From NCBI RefSeq assembly GCF_938030785.1, contig NZ_CALHIK010000070.1:1-30912 (forward strand): a stretch of 30,912 nucleotides of DNA, in the 5' to 3' direction. The translations under genes were made by a program, and so were the position numbers. This DNA is from an uncultured Campylobacter sp. GTDB lineage: Bacteria; Campylobacterota; Campylobacteria; Campylobacterales; Campylobacteraceae. Below are positions 14,992 to 22,704 of the stretch, piece by piece. The notes below the pieces were generated by a model. It did not search any database, had not been told where the DNA came from, and worked only from the letters and a program-made list of their open reading frames with translations. Numbering within the stretch: the first letter of the stretch is position 1; each line of letters starts with the position of its first letter.

Positions 14992-16592
14992 ACTGCGAAA
15001 GCTTCGGTAGTTGCGGCAGCTGCACGCTCGGTGAGCCCTATGAGGATCAAATTTCATACAAAAAGCGTCTGATAAGCGATAAGTTCAGAGAATTTTTTGG
15101 CGGCGAGTTTGAGTTTTTTGCCTCACAGCCGCAAAATTATCGTATCAGGGCGGAATTTGGCATCTGGCACGATATTTGGCATAGCGTATTTGATCTTGCT
15201 TACACGATGGGCGGCGCACGTAGCAAGAAAATTTTAATTAACGAATGCCCCAAGGTAGCGCTTCCTATCGCAAATTTAATGCCGCGGCTGCTAGAGGCGC
15301 TTAGGTGGAACGAAGCTTTAAAAGAAAGGCTCTTCGGCGTCGAGTTTATTTCGTGCGCCAGCGGGATTTTGGTGACGCTGCTTTATCACAAGCGCCTGGG
15401 CGAGCGCGAGCAGGAGGCGATTTGTGAGCTGGCGGGCAAACTTGACATCAGGGTTATGGCTCGCGCGCGCGGACAGAAGCTGCTAAGCGGCGAGCTAAGC
15501 CTCACAGACGAGCTTTGCGTGGACGGGCGAGTTTATAAATTTCGCTTCGGCGAAAACGCCTTCATCCAGCCCAACCGCGGCGTGAACGAAAAGATGATCG
15601 CCTGGGCGAGAAGCTGCGTGGACTTCGGCAAAGATGGCGCGAGCGAGGGGTGTAGCGCACAGAATTCCGCCGCTAGGAATTTTACTGAAAAAAATTTTGC
15701 CTCGCAGAATTCCGTCGTAAAAAATTCCATAGCAAAGAATTCCGCCGAGCAAAATTCGAGCTGCGAGCAGTTTGCTACGCAAAATTCTATGGATCGAAAT
15801 TTCGCTTCTAAAAATTCCACCGAATTGGATGCCGCTTGCCAGAATTCTGTTGAAGCAAATTCCGCTTGCGCAGAATGTAGCGGCGAAAATTCCGCGAAAT
15901 TTAACCGCGCGTCCGCATGCGAGAGCTCTACGGATGAGAATTTCACTCGCAAGGATTTGGACGCACAAAATTCCGCCACGAAAAATTTGGATTGCGAAAA
16001 GCAAAGCGTGCAAAATTCAGCCTGCGAAAAACTCATCGCGCAAAATTCGAGCCACGAGCAGTCCGTAGCACAAAATTCGAGCTGCGAAAAATATGCCGTG
16101 CGCCTAGAAAGCTCCGCCGCGCGCGATCTGCTGGAGCTGTACTGCGGGCACGGCAACTTCACCATCCCGCTTGCGGCTAAATTTAACCGCGTGCTGGCGA
16201 GCGAAATTTCAAAAAACTCGATTGCGAATGCGCGCATAAACTGCGAGCTCAACGGCATTTGCAACGCGCAATTTGTCCGTCTTAGCGCAGATGAGCTGAT
16301 GAGCGCGTTTGCGCGGCGGCGCGAGTTTGAGCGGCTAAAGGGGATCGATATTTTCGGTTACGATTTTTCGCACGTCTTGATTGATCCGCCGCGAGCGGGG
16401 CTGGAGCCTAGCGTGATTGATTTCATAAAAAATTTTCAAAATTTGATCTACATCTCCTGTAACCCGCAGACGCTTTTTGAAAATTTACGCTCGCTTTGCG
16501 CTACGCACGAGGTGCAGAGGTTTGCGATCTTCGATCAGTTCGCGCATACGAGCCATATTGAATGCGGCGTGCTGCTGCGGCGTAGGAGCTAG
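14988..16592 (+). CDS. trmA: tRNA (uracil-5-)-methyltransferase TrmA with a large repeat insertion
   Basis: TrmA makes ribothymidine at position 54 of tRNA, using S-adenosylmethionine. The frame starts in an ATGA overlap with the antiporter stop. This protein has 534 residues against 366 in E. coli. Conserved parts are QNYRIRAEFGIWH, FGENAFIQPN, DLLELYCGHGNFTIPLA (SAM motif from D380), VLIDPPRAGL, the catalytic Cys491 in YISCNPQT, and the general base Glu525 in HIECGVLL. All catalytic residues are present, so the core is probably functional. The extra length is a hydrophilic block at about residues 217-378, made of degenerate five-residue units such as AEQNS, VVKNS and ASKNS. It sits exactly between the RNA-binding region and the methyltransferase domain, where a surface loop should be. 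The insertion keeps the reading frame. Confidence 0.9.
   Translation: MNCESFGSCGSCTLGEPYEDQISYKKRLISDKFREFFGGEFEFFASQPQNYRIRAEFGIWHDIWHSVFDLAYTMGGARSKKILINECPKVALPIANLMPRLLEALRWNEALKERLFGVEFISCASGILVTLLYHKRLGEREQEAICELAGKLDIRVMARARGQKLLSGELSLTDELCVDGRVYKFRFGENAFIQPNRGVNEKMIAWARSCVDFGKDGASEGCSAQNSAARNFTEKNFASQNSVVKNSIAKNSAEQNSSCEQFATQNSMDRNFASKNSTELDAACQNSVEANSACAECSGENSAKFNRASACESSTDENFTRKDLDAQNSATKNLDCEKQSVQNSACEKLIAQNSSHEQSVAQNSSCEKYAVRLESSAARDLLELYCGHGNFTIPLAAKFNRVLASEISKNSIANARINCELNGICNAQFVRLSADELMSAFARRREFERLKGIDIFGYDFSHVLIDPPRAGLEPSVIDFIKNFQNLIYISCNPQTLFENLRSLCATHEVQRFAIFDQFAHTSHIECGVLLRRRS
15651..16107 (+). repeat. 15-bp-period degenerate tandem repeat inside trmA
   Basis: Units of 15 bases share a core AATTC or AATTT followed by CGC/CGA-like bases, for example starting near 15662, 15677, 15692, 15707, 15722 and 15737. 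They encode five-residue units ending in NS or NF. The first third is the most regular; later units drift, and regular ones return near 16009-16089. Several cores are GAATTC. Because the period is a multiple of three, the array preserves the trmA frame and opens long frames on the other strand. Confidence 0.8.
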
Positions 16593-16655
16593 GCGTGAGC
16601 CCAGACCGAAGCTGCGGATTTAGGCTGCGCGCGGGATAAAATTTCGCCTAAAATA

Positions 16656-16663
16656 TGTATAAT
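16656..16663 (+). promoter_or_regulatory. Extended -10 promoter of ilvA
   Basis: TGTATAAT at 16656-16663 combines an extended TG with a perfect TATAAT. It lies about 30 bases before the ATG at 16694, with AAAGGAAG as ribosome binding site. The leader would be only ~25 bases, too short for classical attenuation. Confidence 0.75.
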
Positions 16664-16693
16664 AACAAAATTTAAAATTACGAAAGGAAGTAG

Positions 16694-17905
16694 ATGGTTG
16701 ATCTAAATAAAATCATCCAAGCAAAGCGCACGATAAACGATTTCGTCTATAAAACGCCCTTTGCTCTGGCGCCGAAGCTAAGTAGAATTTACGGCGCGGA
16801 AGTGTATCTCAAAAGCGAGAATTTGCAGCGCACCGGCGCATATAAGATTCGCGGCGCTTACAATAAAATCGCGCATCTTACGGACGAGGAGCGTGCGCAC
16901 GGCGTCATCTGCGCAAGCGCTGGCAACCACGCTCAAGGCGTAGCGATGAGCGCGCAAAAATTCGGCGTGCGCGCCGTGATCGTAATGCCTGAAGCCACGC
17001 CGCTTCTAAAGATCAGCGGCACGAAGGCTCTGGGCGCGGAGATCATTTTGCAGGGCGATAATTTCGACGAGGCGTACGCGTTTGCGCTGGAATATGCGAA
17101 GGAGCACAATCTGACGTTCGTGCATCCCTTCAACGACGAGTTCGTCCAGGCGGGCCAAGGCACGATCGCGCTTGAGATGATCGAAGAGGTCGCAGATCTT
17201 GAATACATCGTCGTTCCAGTTGGCGGCGGCGGGCTTGCGACGGGGGTTTGCAGCTGCGCCAAGCAGATCAATCCGGACATCAAAATCATCGCCGTAGCCG
17301 CCAAGGGCGCGCCTGCGATGCACGATAGCTTCGTCGCGAAAAAGCCGCTAAATTCCGAATCGGTCCGCACCATCGCCGACGGCATTGCGGTGCGGGATAC
17401 GAGCGAGATCACACTCTCTACGATCATCGAGTGCGTCGATGAGTTCGTACAGGTCGATGACGAGGAGATCGCAAGCGCGATACTCTATCTGCTAGAGCAG
17501 CAAAAAATCATCGTCGAGGGCGCGGGCGCGGCGGGTGTAGCGGCGCTAATGAACGCGAAATTTGCATTCCCCGCGGGCGCAAAGATCGGCATCATCCTAA
17601 GCGGCGGCAACATCGACGTGCAGATGCTAAACATCATCATCGAAAAAGGTCTTATCAAGTCGCACCGCAAGATGACGATCAACGTCACGCTCGTCGATAA
17701 GCCGGGCGCGCTTACGGGGCTTACCGAAATCTTGCGCCGCGCCAATGCAAACATCGTCAAGATCGACTATGACCGCTTCTCGACCAATATCGAGTACGGC
17801 GACGCGCAGATCACGATCACGCTTGAGACCAAGGGCAAGGCTCATCAAGAAGACATCGCCTGGGCGCTCAAAAACGCAGGGTATGATTTTAGGGAGATTT
17901 TATAA
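16694..17905 (+). CDS. ilvA: Threonine ammonia-lyase (threonine dehydratase)
   Basis: The enzyme deaminates threonine to 2-oxobutanoate, the first step towards isoleucine, with pyridoxal phosphate, in the cytoplasm. The 403-residue protein has the PLP lysine at K51 in LQRTGAYKIRGAYNKI, the ASAGNHAQGVA block, and a phosphate-binding Gly loop in VPVGGGGLATGV near residue 180. SGGNIDVQML closes the catalytic domain, and an ACT regulatory domain starts at about 325 (MTINVTLVDKPGALTGLTEIL). One ACT domain at this length is the shorter type found in many bacteria, unlike the 514-residue E. coli biosynthetic enzyme with its larger regulatory part. A biodegradative role is possible, but the ACT domain and stand-alone promoter favour a biosynthetic enzyme. 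Confidence 0.93.
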   Translation: MVDLNKIIQAKRTINDFVYKTPFALAPKLSRIYGAEVYLKSENLQRTGAYKIRGAYNKIAHLTDEERAHGVICASAGNHAQGVAMSAQKFGVRAVIVMPEATPLLKISGTKALGAEIILQGDNFDEAYAFALEYAKEHNLTFVHPFNDEFVQAGQGTIALEMIEEVADLEYIVVPVGGGGLATGVCSCAKQINPDIKIIAVAAKGAPAMHDSFVAKKPLNSESVRTIADGIAVRDTSEITLSTIIECVDEFVQVDDEEIASAILYLLEQQKIIVEGAGAAGVAALMNAKFAFPAGAKIGIILSGGNIDVQMLNIIIEKGLIKSHRKMTINVTLVDKPGALTGLTEILRRANANIVKIDYDRFSTNIEYGDAQITITLETKGKAHQEDIAWALKNAGYDFREIL

Positions 17906-17996
17906 AATTTCGCGGGAGTTTGTAAAATTTGTTTTCGCTCGTGAATTTACCTGAAATTGCCAAATTTACTCGCTTGCATCCTGATCGCGGCTTGCA

Positions 17997-18043
17997 GCGG
18001 GTAAATTTTAAATTTGCCTCCATTTTATATCCGTCGTGCCGAA
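17997..18043 (+). repeat. Dispersed repeat, copy 1
   Basis: This stretch aligns with 30677-30722: GCGGG, TAAATTTTAA, TTTG, TCCAT, TTA and ATCCGTCG recur in the same order with few differences. Both copies lie in gene-free DNA. It may be a small genome-wide intergenic repeat. Confidence 0.55.
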
Positions 18044-18115
18044 ACACTTTACGCTCTTGATTTTAAATTTTACGTAGAATTTAAAATTCCAAATATGCGG
18101 CGCAAGCCGCAGTTT

Positions 18116-18213
18116 AAATTTAACGCGGACACAGTCCGCCCCGCTAGCGTCGCGCGGGTGGGGGTTGGTAAGGGGGCGGGTGCGCCTAGCAACTCTGAGC
18201 GCCGCCCCCTTAC
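18116..18213 (+). repeat. GC-rich structured element, copy 1 (G-quadruplex and hairpins)
   Basis: The element opens with AAATTTAACGCGGAC at 18116-18130, whose end forms a hairpin (GCGGAC/GTCCGC, 18125-18139). Four G-runs at 18156-18180, with loops of 1, 7 and 1 bases, fit a G-quadruplex on the plus strand. GTAAGGGGGCGG at 18168-18179 also pairs perfectly with 18202-18213, so hairpin and quadruplex compete. A diverged inverted copy is at 18385-18486. Confidence 0.7.
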
Positions 18214-18384
18214 GAATATCGCGCATAATGCATCCAAGCGCTAAGTTATATCCATGAAATTTTATAGAAACTTACAAAATAAAATTTTATCGCCAAATTC
18301 ACAGCCAGTGAAATTTATGCCGTGATTTCTGTTATTCTTGGGGCGGGAAGGGGGCTTGAATTGCGAGGTCACACTTCTCGCAGA

Positions 18385-18486
18385 GGCGGCGCTGCCTCGC
18401 AGCACCGCATTGCTCTGCTCGCCCACAAACCCCGCCCATCCCCTGACGACGATAGCGGTGGGGCGGACTGCGTCCGCGTTAAATTT
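18385..18486 (-). repeat. GC-rich structured element, copy 2, inverted
   Basis: Read on the minus strand, this starts with the same AAATTTAACGCGGAC (18486-18472) and the same GCGGAC/GTCCGC hairpin (18463-18477), with a different loop. A run of four G-tracts follows (18443-18422, loops 2, 1 and 5), and it ends with a GCGCCGCC-like block. The two copies thus keep the hairpin-then-G-quadruplex order while much of the sequence has drifted. Confidence 0.65.
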
Positions 18487-18588
18487 TATAATTGCGGATC
18501 GCTTCTTTAAAATTTCTTTTGCGATTTTGAAATTTCGCGTTGCAAAAATCGTAAAATTTTAATTGCACTACAAATCGGCGCTGTATTT

Positions 18589-18597
18589 TGCTAAAAT
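18589..18597 (+). promoter_or_regulatory. Extended -10 element of the DUF4230 gene
   Basis: TGCTAAAAT at 18589-18597 is an extended -10 (TGnTAAAAT) placed 27 bases before the TTG start at 18624. Confidence 0.55.
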
Positions 18598-18623
18598 ACC
18601 GATAAAATTTTAAAGGATGAAAT

Positions 18624-19337
18624 TTGGAAAATTTTGCTTTTCTTCTAAATTTAGTAATATTCTGCATCTTGGTTTTTATGTTTTTTAAGATGCGCAAAAG
18701 CGGCGAACAAGCGAGCAAGCCGCAGATCGCCACCGACATCACGCGGCTTAAAAGCATCGGCGAGCTGAGCGTTTTTAAAATTTACTCCAAAGAGATCGTC
18801 ACGCGCAAGCAAAACGTAGGCAGTGGGCTGCTGGGCTCGCTCGTATCGCCGCTGATGACGAAAAAGCAGATCGCCATCATCTTCGAGTTTGAGATCGAGT
18901 TCGTTTACGACCTGCTAAGCCCCGACTTTGCGATACTGCCGCAGGGCGAGGATCGCTACGAGATCAAGATGCCGCCGTGCAAATACAAATACTCGATCAA
19001 AGATATGAAAATTTACGACGAGAAAAACGCCAAGCTGCTGCCGTTTCTGCTGCCCGATTCGCTAAACGGGCTATTCGGCGCGAGCTTTGACGAGAGTGAT
19101 AAAAACCGCCTGATTGACGACGCCAAGGACGAGGTCAAGCAGCTCTCGCTAAAAATCATCAACGATCTGGGCGGCAAGATCCACAAATCTGCGACCGACA
19201 CGCTGGAGGCGATCGCCAAGAGCTTCGGCGCGAAGGAGGTCGGATTTATCTTCCAGGACAAGGCGCTTCAGACGATCGATATAAACTCCAGCGAGATCGC
19301 AATCGATAAATCGCTAAAATCGCAGATCGAGAAGTAG
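18624..19337 (+). CDS. DUF4230 family membrane-anchored protein
   Basis: The start is TTG at 18624 with AAAGGA at 18612-18617; a nearby ATG is out of frame. The 237-residue protein has one N-terminal membrane segment (FAFLLNLVIFCILVFMFF), then a soluble domain with IGELSVFKIYSKEIVTRKQ, KKQIAIIFEFEIEFVYDL and MPPCKYKYSIKDMKIYDE. This is the pattern I associate with DUF4230, a family of unknown function. The C-terminal half is helical (RLIDDAKDEVKQLSLKIINDLGGKI, then LEAIAKSFGAKEVGFIF). The single anchor suggests the domain is either periplasmic or cytoplasmic-facing; sequence does not settle this. It ends in TAG directly abutting the ATG of the next gene, so the two are translated together and likely act together. 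Confidence 0.75.
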   Translation: MENFAFLLNLVIFCILVFMFFKMRKSGEQASKPQIATDITRLKSIGELSVFKIYSKEIVTRKQNVGSGLLGSLVSPLMTKKQIAIIFEFEIEFVYDLLSPDFAILPQGEDRYEIKMPPCKYKYSIKDMKIYDEKNAKLLPFLLPDSLNGLFGASFDESDKNRLIDDAKDEVKQLSLKIINDLGGKIHKSATDTLEAIAKSFGAKEVGFIFQDKALQTIDINSSEIAIDKSLKSQIEK

Positions 19338-19790
19338 ATGGAGCTTTTTAAGGCGCTTTTTAAAATTTACTTCGCCCGCATGCTCGCGTTTATGGATGCT
19401 TGCGCGAGGGCTTGGCAGCGATTTTATGAACCGATTAGGCTGCGCAAAGAGAAAAAGCGCCTGCGTGCGAAGGGCTATTTTACCGAGGATGCGACGTGGG
19501 CGGAGTTTTTCGCGGATTTTAAATTTTGCAAATGCTTTATCATCAAAAAAATCCTCTATCCGAACTTCTACGCGATCAAAAACTCCTCCAAATGGGAGGC
19601 GGGCTCAAAGCGAGCTAGTTTTTCGGTGGGCTCGTTTGCATACGACGAGATCGCGTGGGTGTGGGTGCCGCGAGCCTTTGACGGCGGGAGGAAAAACGAT
19701 TTGGAAAAGCTAAAAAATCTACTACAAAAGATCCCCGCGCTGCGATACGAGCAGAGCGATACGGGGATTAAAATTTTCGGCTACGAGTAA
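19338..19790 (+). CDS. Hypothetical protein coupled to the DUF4230 gene
   Basis: The 150-residue product is of no family I recognise. Its ATG (19338) follows immediately after the preceding stop, with no gap, which implies translational coupling. The N-terminus has an amphipathic or weakly hydrophobic helix (LFKALFKIYFARMLAFMDACA), then a basic segment (RLRKEKKRLRAKG). The remainder is mixed alpha/beta with aromatic residues (FFADFKFCKCFIIKKILYPNFYAI, then DEIAWVWVPRAF). A peripheral membrane location is possible. No catalytic motif is visible. The gene is likely real because of its coupling and length. Confidence 0.6.
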   Translation: MELFKALFKIYFARMLAFMDACARAWQRFYEPIRLRKEKKRLRAKGYFTEDATWAEFFADFKFCKCFIIKKILYPNFYAIKNSSKWEAGSKRASFSVGSFAYDEIAWVWVPRAFDGGRKNDLEKLKNLLQKIPALRYEQSDTGIKIFGYE

Positions 19791-20457
19791 GGTAATTCGG
19801 CCGGCGAAAATTTGGTGATGAAATTTGGTGATGCGCTCGCGCCGAGAAATTTCACGCATTCGCTGCGAAATTTCGATACGTTAGCGCCTCGTACATGCAC
19901 GTTTGCTCGGCGTGAAATTTGCACGCTCTGGGCTGCTGCGAAATTTCGCGCAAATACCCGCTGCATAAATTTGATGCAAAAAGCGGGCTTGCATTTTGCG
20001 CGTAAATTCTGCGCGAGCGTGCGTCTGTGCGTGGGATTTGCGCGCGGCAGTTGTTTTTGGTGCGGCGTCTTGCGGATTTAAATTTATGCGCTCAATCGCG
20101 TCGTATTTTTGATACGCGGCACGGCACGGAATTTTGCCGTTTAGGAAGCGCGCCGTGCGGCAAATTTCGCAACAGAAAATGTCGCATCAATTTCGCCGCA
20201 TTCAAATTTCGGCAGGTAAAATTTGCCTTGCGGCATCGTGTCGCGCAAAAATTCGCCGATCGCGGCGCAAAAACAGACGCGCTCAATTTCGCGGTAGAGA
20301 TTTCGGCGCGGCACAATTTGTAAGCGTAAAATTTACCGCCTGTTTTCATTGCGTTGGCGTGAGCCGACTTGAAGTGCGGCACAATTTGTGGATGCGAGAC
20401 TGCGCCGCAGCGGTTCCGTCGATGCGGCAGATGTAAATTTAAAAATAAAGAGCAAAA
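19791..20457. other. Gene-free region before the transferase pseudogene
   Basis: No convincing gene. AAATTTGGTGATG occurs twice in tandem near 19808-19833, and GCGGCACAATTTGT occurs near 20308 and again near 20376. The rest is GC-rich low-information DNA mixed with AAATTT runs. Confidence 0.45.
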
Positions 20458-22205
20458 ATGGTTCAACTACTACTTGATAAAGCGAGGGCTCTGCTTGCGC
20501 CCGCGCCGAAATTTTATTTCGGCCTATGCGGCGCGGTGGGTGTATTTTGGCTCGTCGTCGCGCTTAATTTGATCGTTTGCGCGGCGCGGGCGTATTACTT
20601 TTACGGCGTGGAAGATCGCATATTTTCGCGGATCTTTGAGGATTTTTGCTGCATTTTGATCATAAATTTGCTCATCTTTCATCTCTGCTTCGTCGTTTTT
20701 AGAAGATTTTTCGGGCTTGCCGCTCTGTTTGTGCTAGCGATCAATACGCTTTGTGCGGCTATCTCGCTCTTTTTGGTCGTTTTTTTTCGACTCCGCTTTT
20801 AACGTCGTCGCGCTCGATGCGATAATCCACACCGACGCGAACGAAAGTAAGGAATTCGCCGCGCAATTTCTCAGCGCGGGCGTGATCTGCTCTTTGCTCG
20901 CATTCGCGACCGCGACGTTTGTCGCGCTGAAGTTTAAAAAAAAGCTCGTGCAGCGCGAGGCTGCGAGCCGCATTTAGCGTGATCTATCCGATTTGTGTGG
21001 TCATTTTTTGCATTTTTACGGCGACCAAAATCGCAAGCGGTGGCGAGCGTTATCGCGCGACGCTCGGCACATACGCTCCGCTTGAGTTCGCGTTCGTCGT
21101 AAAAGATTATCTCGGCGATGCAAATTTCCTTGCCGATCTGCAAAGCATCGAGCGTGGCTACGACGAGGCGAAGCGGGCGAATTCCGCGCTTGATTTTAAC
21201 GCAACGCAGATTAAAAACGTCGTGCTGATTATCGGCGAGAGCCTGCAGCGCGGCCATATGTCGCTTTACGGATACGGCAAAGATACGACGCCTTTGCTAA
21301 ACGATCTGCAGCGGCGGGGGCTGCTTATTAAATTTAGCGATACTGTTTCGTGCTACGGCGCGACCAATCCCGCGCTGATGCGGATACTTAATTTCAGCGA
21401 CTACGAAAGCGAGCGCGAAAGGCCGTGGTTTGAGAGCCTTAGCATTATCGATATGTTCGCGCTGAGCGGCTTTCGCACGATGTGGATCAGCAATTAAGAA
21501 GCCTTCGGCAAATTTGCCCTTAGCGCAAAAAGTGCCGCCGATCGCGCCGAAAAAAAGCATCTTTCTTTCCACAAGCGATCAGCTCGATAGCATGCGAGTC
21601 GCGCACGACGGCGCGCTGCTGCCGATCATCAAAGAGGCGAAAAAATCGCAGCGCGAGCGAAATTTCTACGTCGTGCATCTCATGGGAAATCATATGGACT
21701 ATAAAAAACGCTATCCCGAGGAATTTGATAAATTTAAAAGCGACGATATCGCCTTACCGTTTACGCAAAAGCAAAAGGTCGCCCTCGCGTGCTGCGATAA
21801 CAGCGTGCTGTATAACGACTACGTGGTGAATGAAATTCATCGGATGAGGACAGCCTCATCGTCTATCTCAGCGATCACGGAGAGAATATCTATGAGCAAA
21901 ACGGCCTCATCGGGCACAACATCAATACCCGATTCACCTACGAAATTCCGCTGCTTTTCATCGCTTCAAAAAGCTTTATCGCCGATCATGCGGAGCTTTG
22001 GCGGCGCATAGGCGCGGCGAAGGACGAGCCTTTTATGAGCGACGATCTGGCTCACGTGCTCGCCGATATTTTAGGCATAGAGCCGCTGCAGTTTAACGTG
22101 CGCAAAAGCCCGCTGCGCGATGAATTTGACGCTTCGCGCAGGCGAATGACGAACGGGGTGGATTACGACGAAAATTTAAAAGGTAGGGGAGGATACGGGC
22201 GGTAA
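20458..22205 (+). pseudogene. Phosphoethanolamine transferase (EptA/EptC-like), multiply disrupted
   Basis: Reading across frames gives one protein of about 580 residues. Five hydrophobic segments (20515-21030) precede a sulfatase-fold domain with VVLIIGESLQRGHMSLYGYG, then SCYGATNPALMRIL (likely nucleophile region), YLSDHGENIYEQNGLIGHN and a normal C-terminus to TAA at 22203. This is the layout of enzymes that add phosphoethanolamine to lipid A or other surface targets. I count five lesions: a frameshift at T8 (20780-20787), another near TTT at 20973, a TAA at 21495-21497 where a Gln codon is expected (WISN-stop-EAFG), a frameshift at A7 (21550-21556), and one near 21840. Each piece keeps normal codons and a recognisable family sequence, so loss looks recent. 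Sequencing error could explain single homopolymer slips but hardly all five. Confidence 0.85.
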
Positions 22206-22613
22206 ACGGCTCCGCGCCGAAATTTAAGGCTTTACGCGCCGTATTGCTTCCGATGCCGTCTACGATCGGGTCGGCTCGAAGCTGCACTTGATTTTGCCGC
22301 GAGCGTCAAATTTAACGCCCGTATTTTCGGCGCGAAGCGACCGTCTAACGCAATCGCGCTCGGAAATTTACCAATATCGCGGAGCATTTGCTACGAGCCC
22401 GCAGCATCAATTCGGCGTTACCGTTGCGCTGCAAATTTATGCGCCGGCGTGATGCTAAATTCGTTTCTTGAGGATGGGCGATTTTTGCGATTTCACAATG
22501 TAAATTGAGCGAAATTTATTGCGTTTGTGCTTTAAATTTACGCCGCAAAACGAATATTTTTTAATGCTACTTTAAAAATTTAATAGTTAATAATTCTTTA
22601 ATATTGATAGGAG
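22206..22613. other. Gene-free spacer upstream of the autotransporter
   Basis: I see no gene. The first 250 bases are GC-rich and the last 100 strongly AT-rich, ending in the promoter listed next. Confidence 0.5.
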
Positions 22614-22619
22614 TATAAT
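22614..22619 (+). promoter_or_regulatory. -10 element of the autotransporter gene
   Basis: A perfect TATAAT at 22614-22619 follows an AT-rich tract with periodic T-runs, as is common for Campylobacter sigma-70 promoters. It is about 85 bases before the ATG at 22705. Confidence 0.7.
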
Positions 22620-22704
22620 ACATTTCAAATTTTAGCGTGCAAAAGCGTCGCTAAATTGAGTTCGCTTGCCGCTATTTCATCTCGCATTTATGGAGGAGTT
22701 CAAA

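Larger units (their letters stand above)
17906..18588. other. Gene-free region between ilvA and the DUF4230 gene
   Basis: No gene is supported. Besides the repeats listed inside it, 18358-18401 can form alternative stems: TGCGAG with CTCGCA nearby, or TGCGAGG with CCTCGCA further on. I compared it in memory with tmRNA, SRP RNA and RNase P RNA hallmarks and found none. Confidence 0.5.

Noticed and set aside
15495..16013. Second long minus-strand frame across trmA (172 codons)
   Set aside because: The 15-bp period opens several frames at once; this one has no recognisable pattern of selection and overlaps a conserved gene.
15651..16107. Regular repeats considered as a CRISPR array
   Set aside because: The period is 15 bases with no unique spacers, lies within a coding frame, and no cas genes are nearby.
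16593..16693. Search for an Ile/Val/Leu leader peptide before ilvA
   Set aside because: The promoter at 16656-16663 leaves a leader of only about 25 bases, with no room for one.
18116..18486. Structured GC-rich region considered as tmRNA, SRP RNA or RNase P RNA
   Set aside because: None of the conserved sequence hallmarks of these RNAs that I know is present; the inverted-copy layout fits repeats better.
20780..20787. T8 tract as an active phase-variation switch of the transferase
   Set aside because: Changing this tract alone would not restore the gene, because several further lesions remain downstream.
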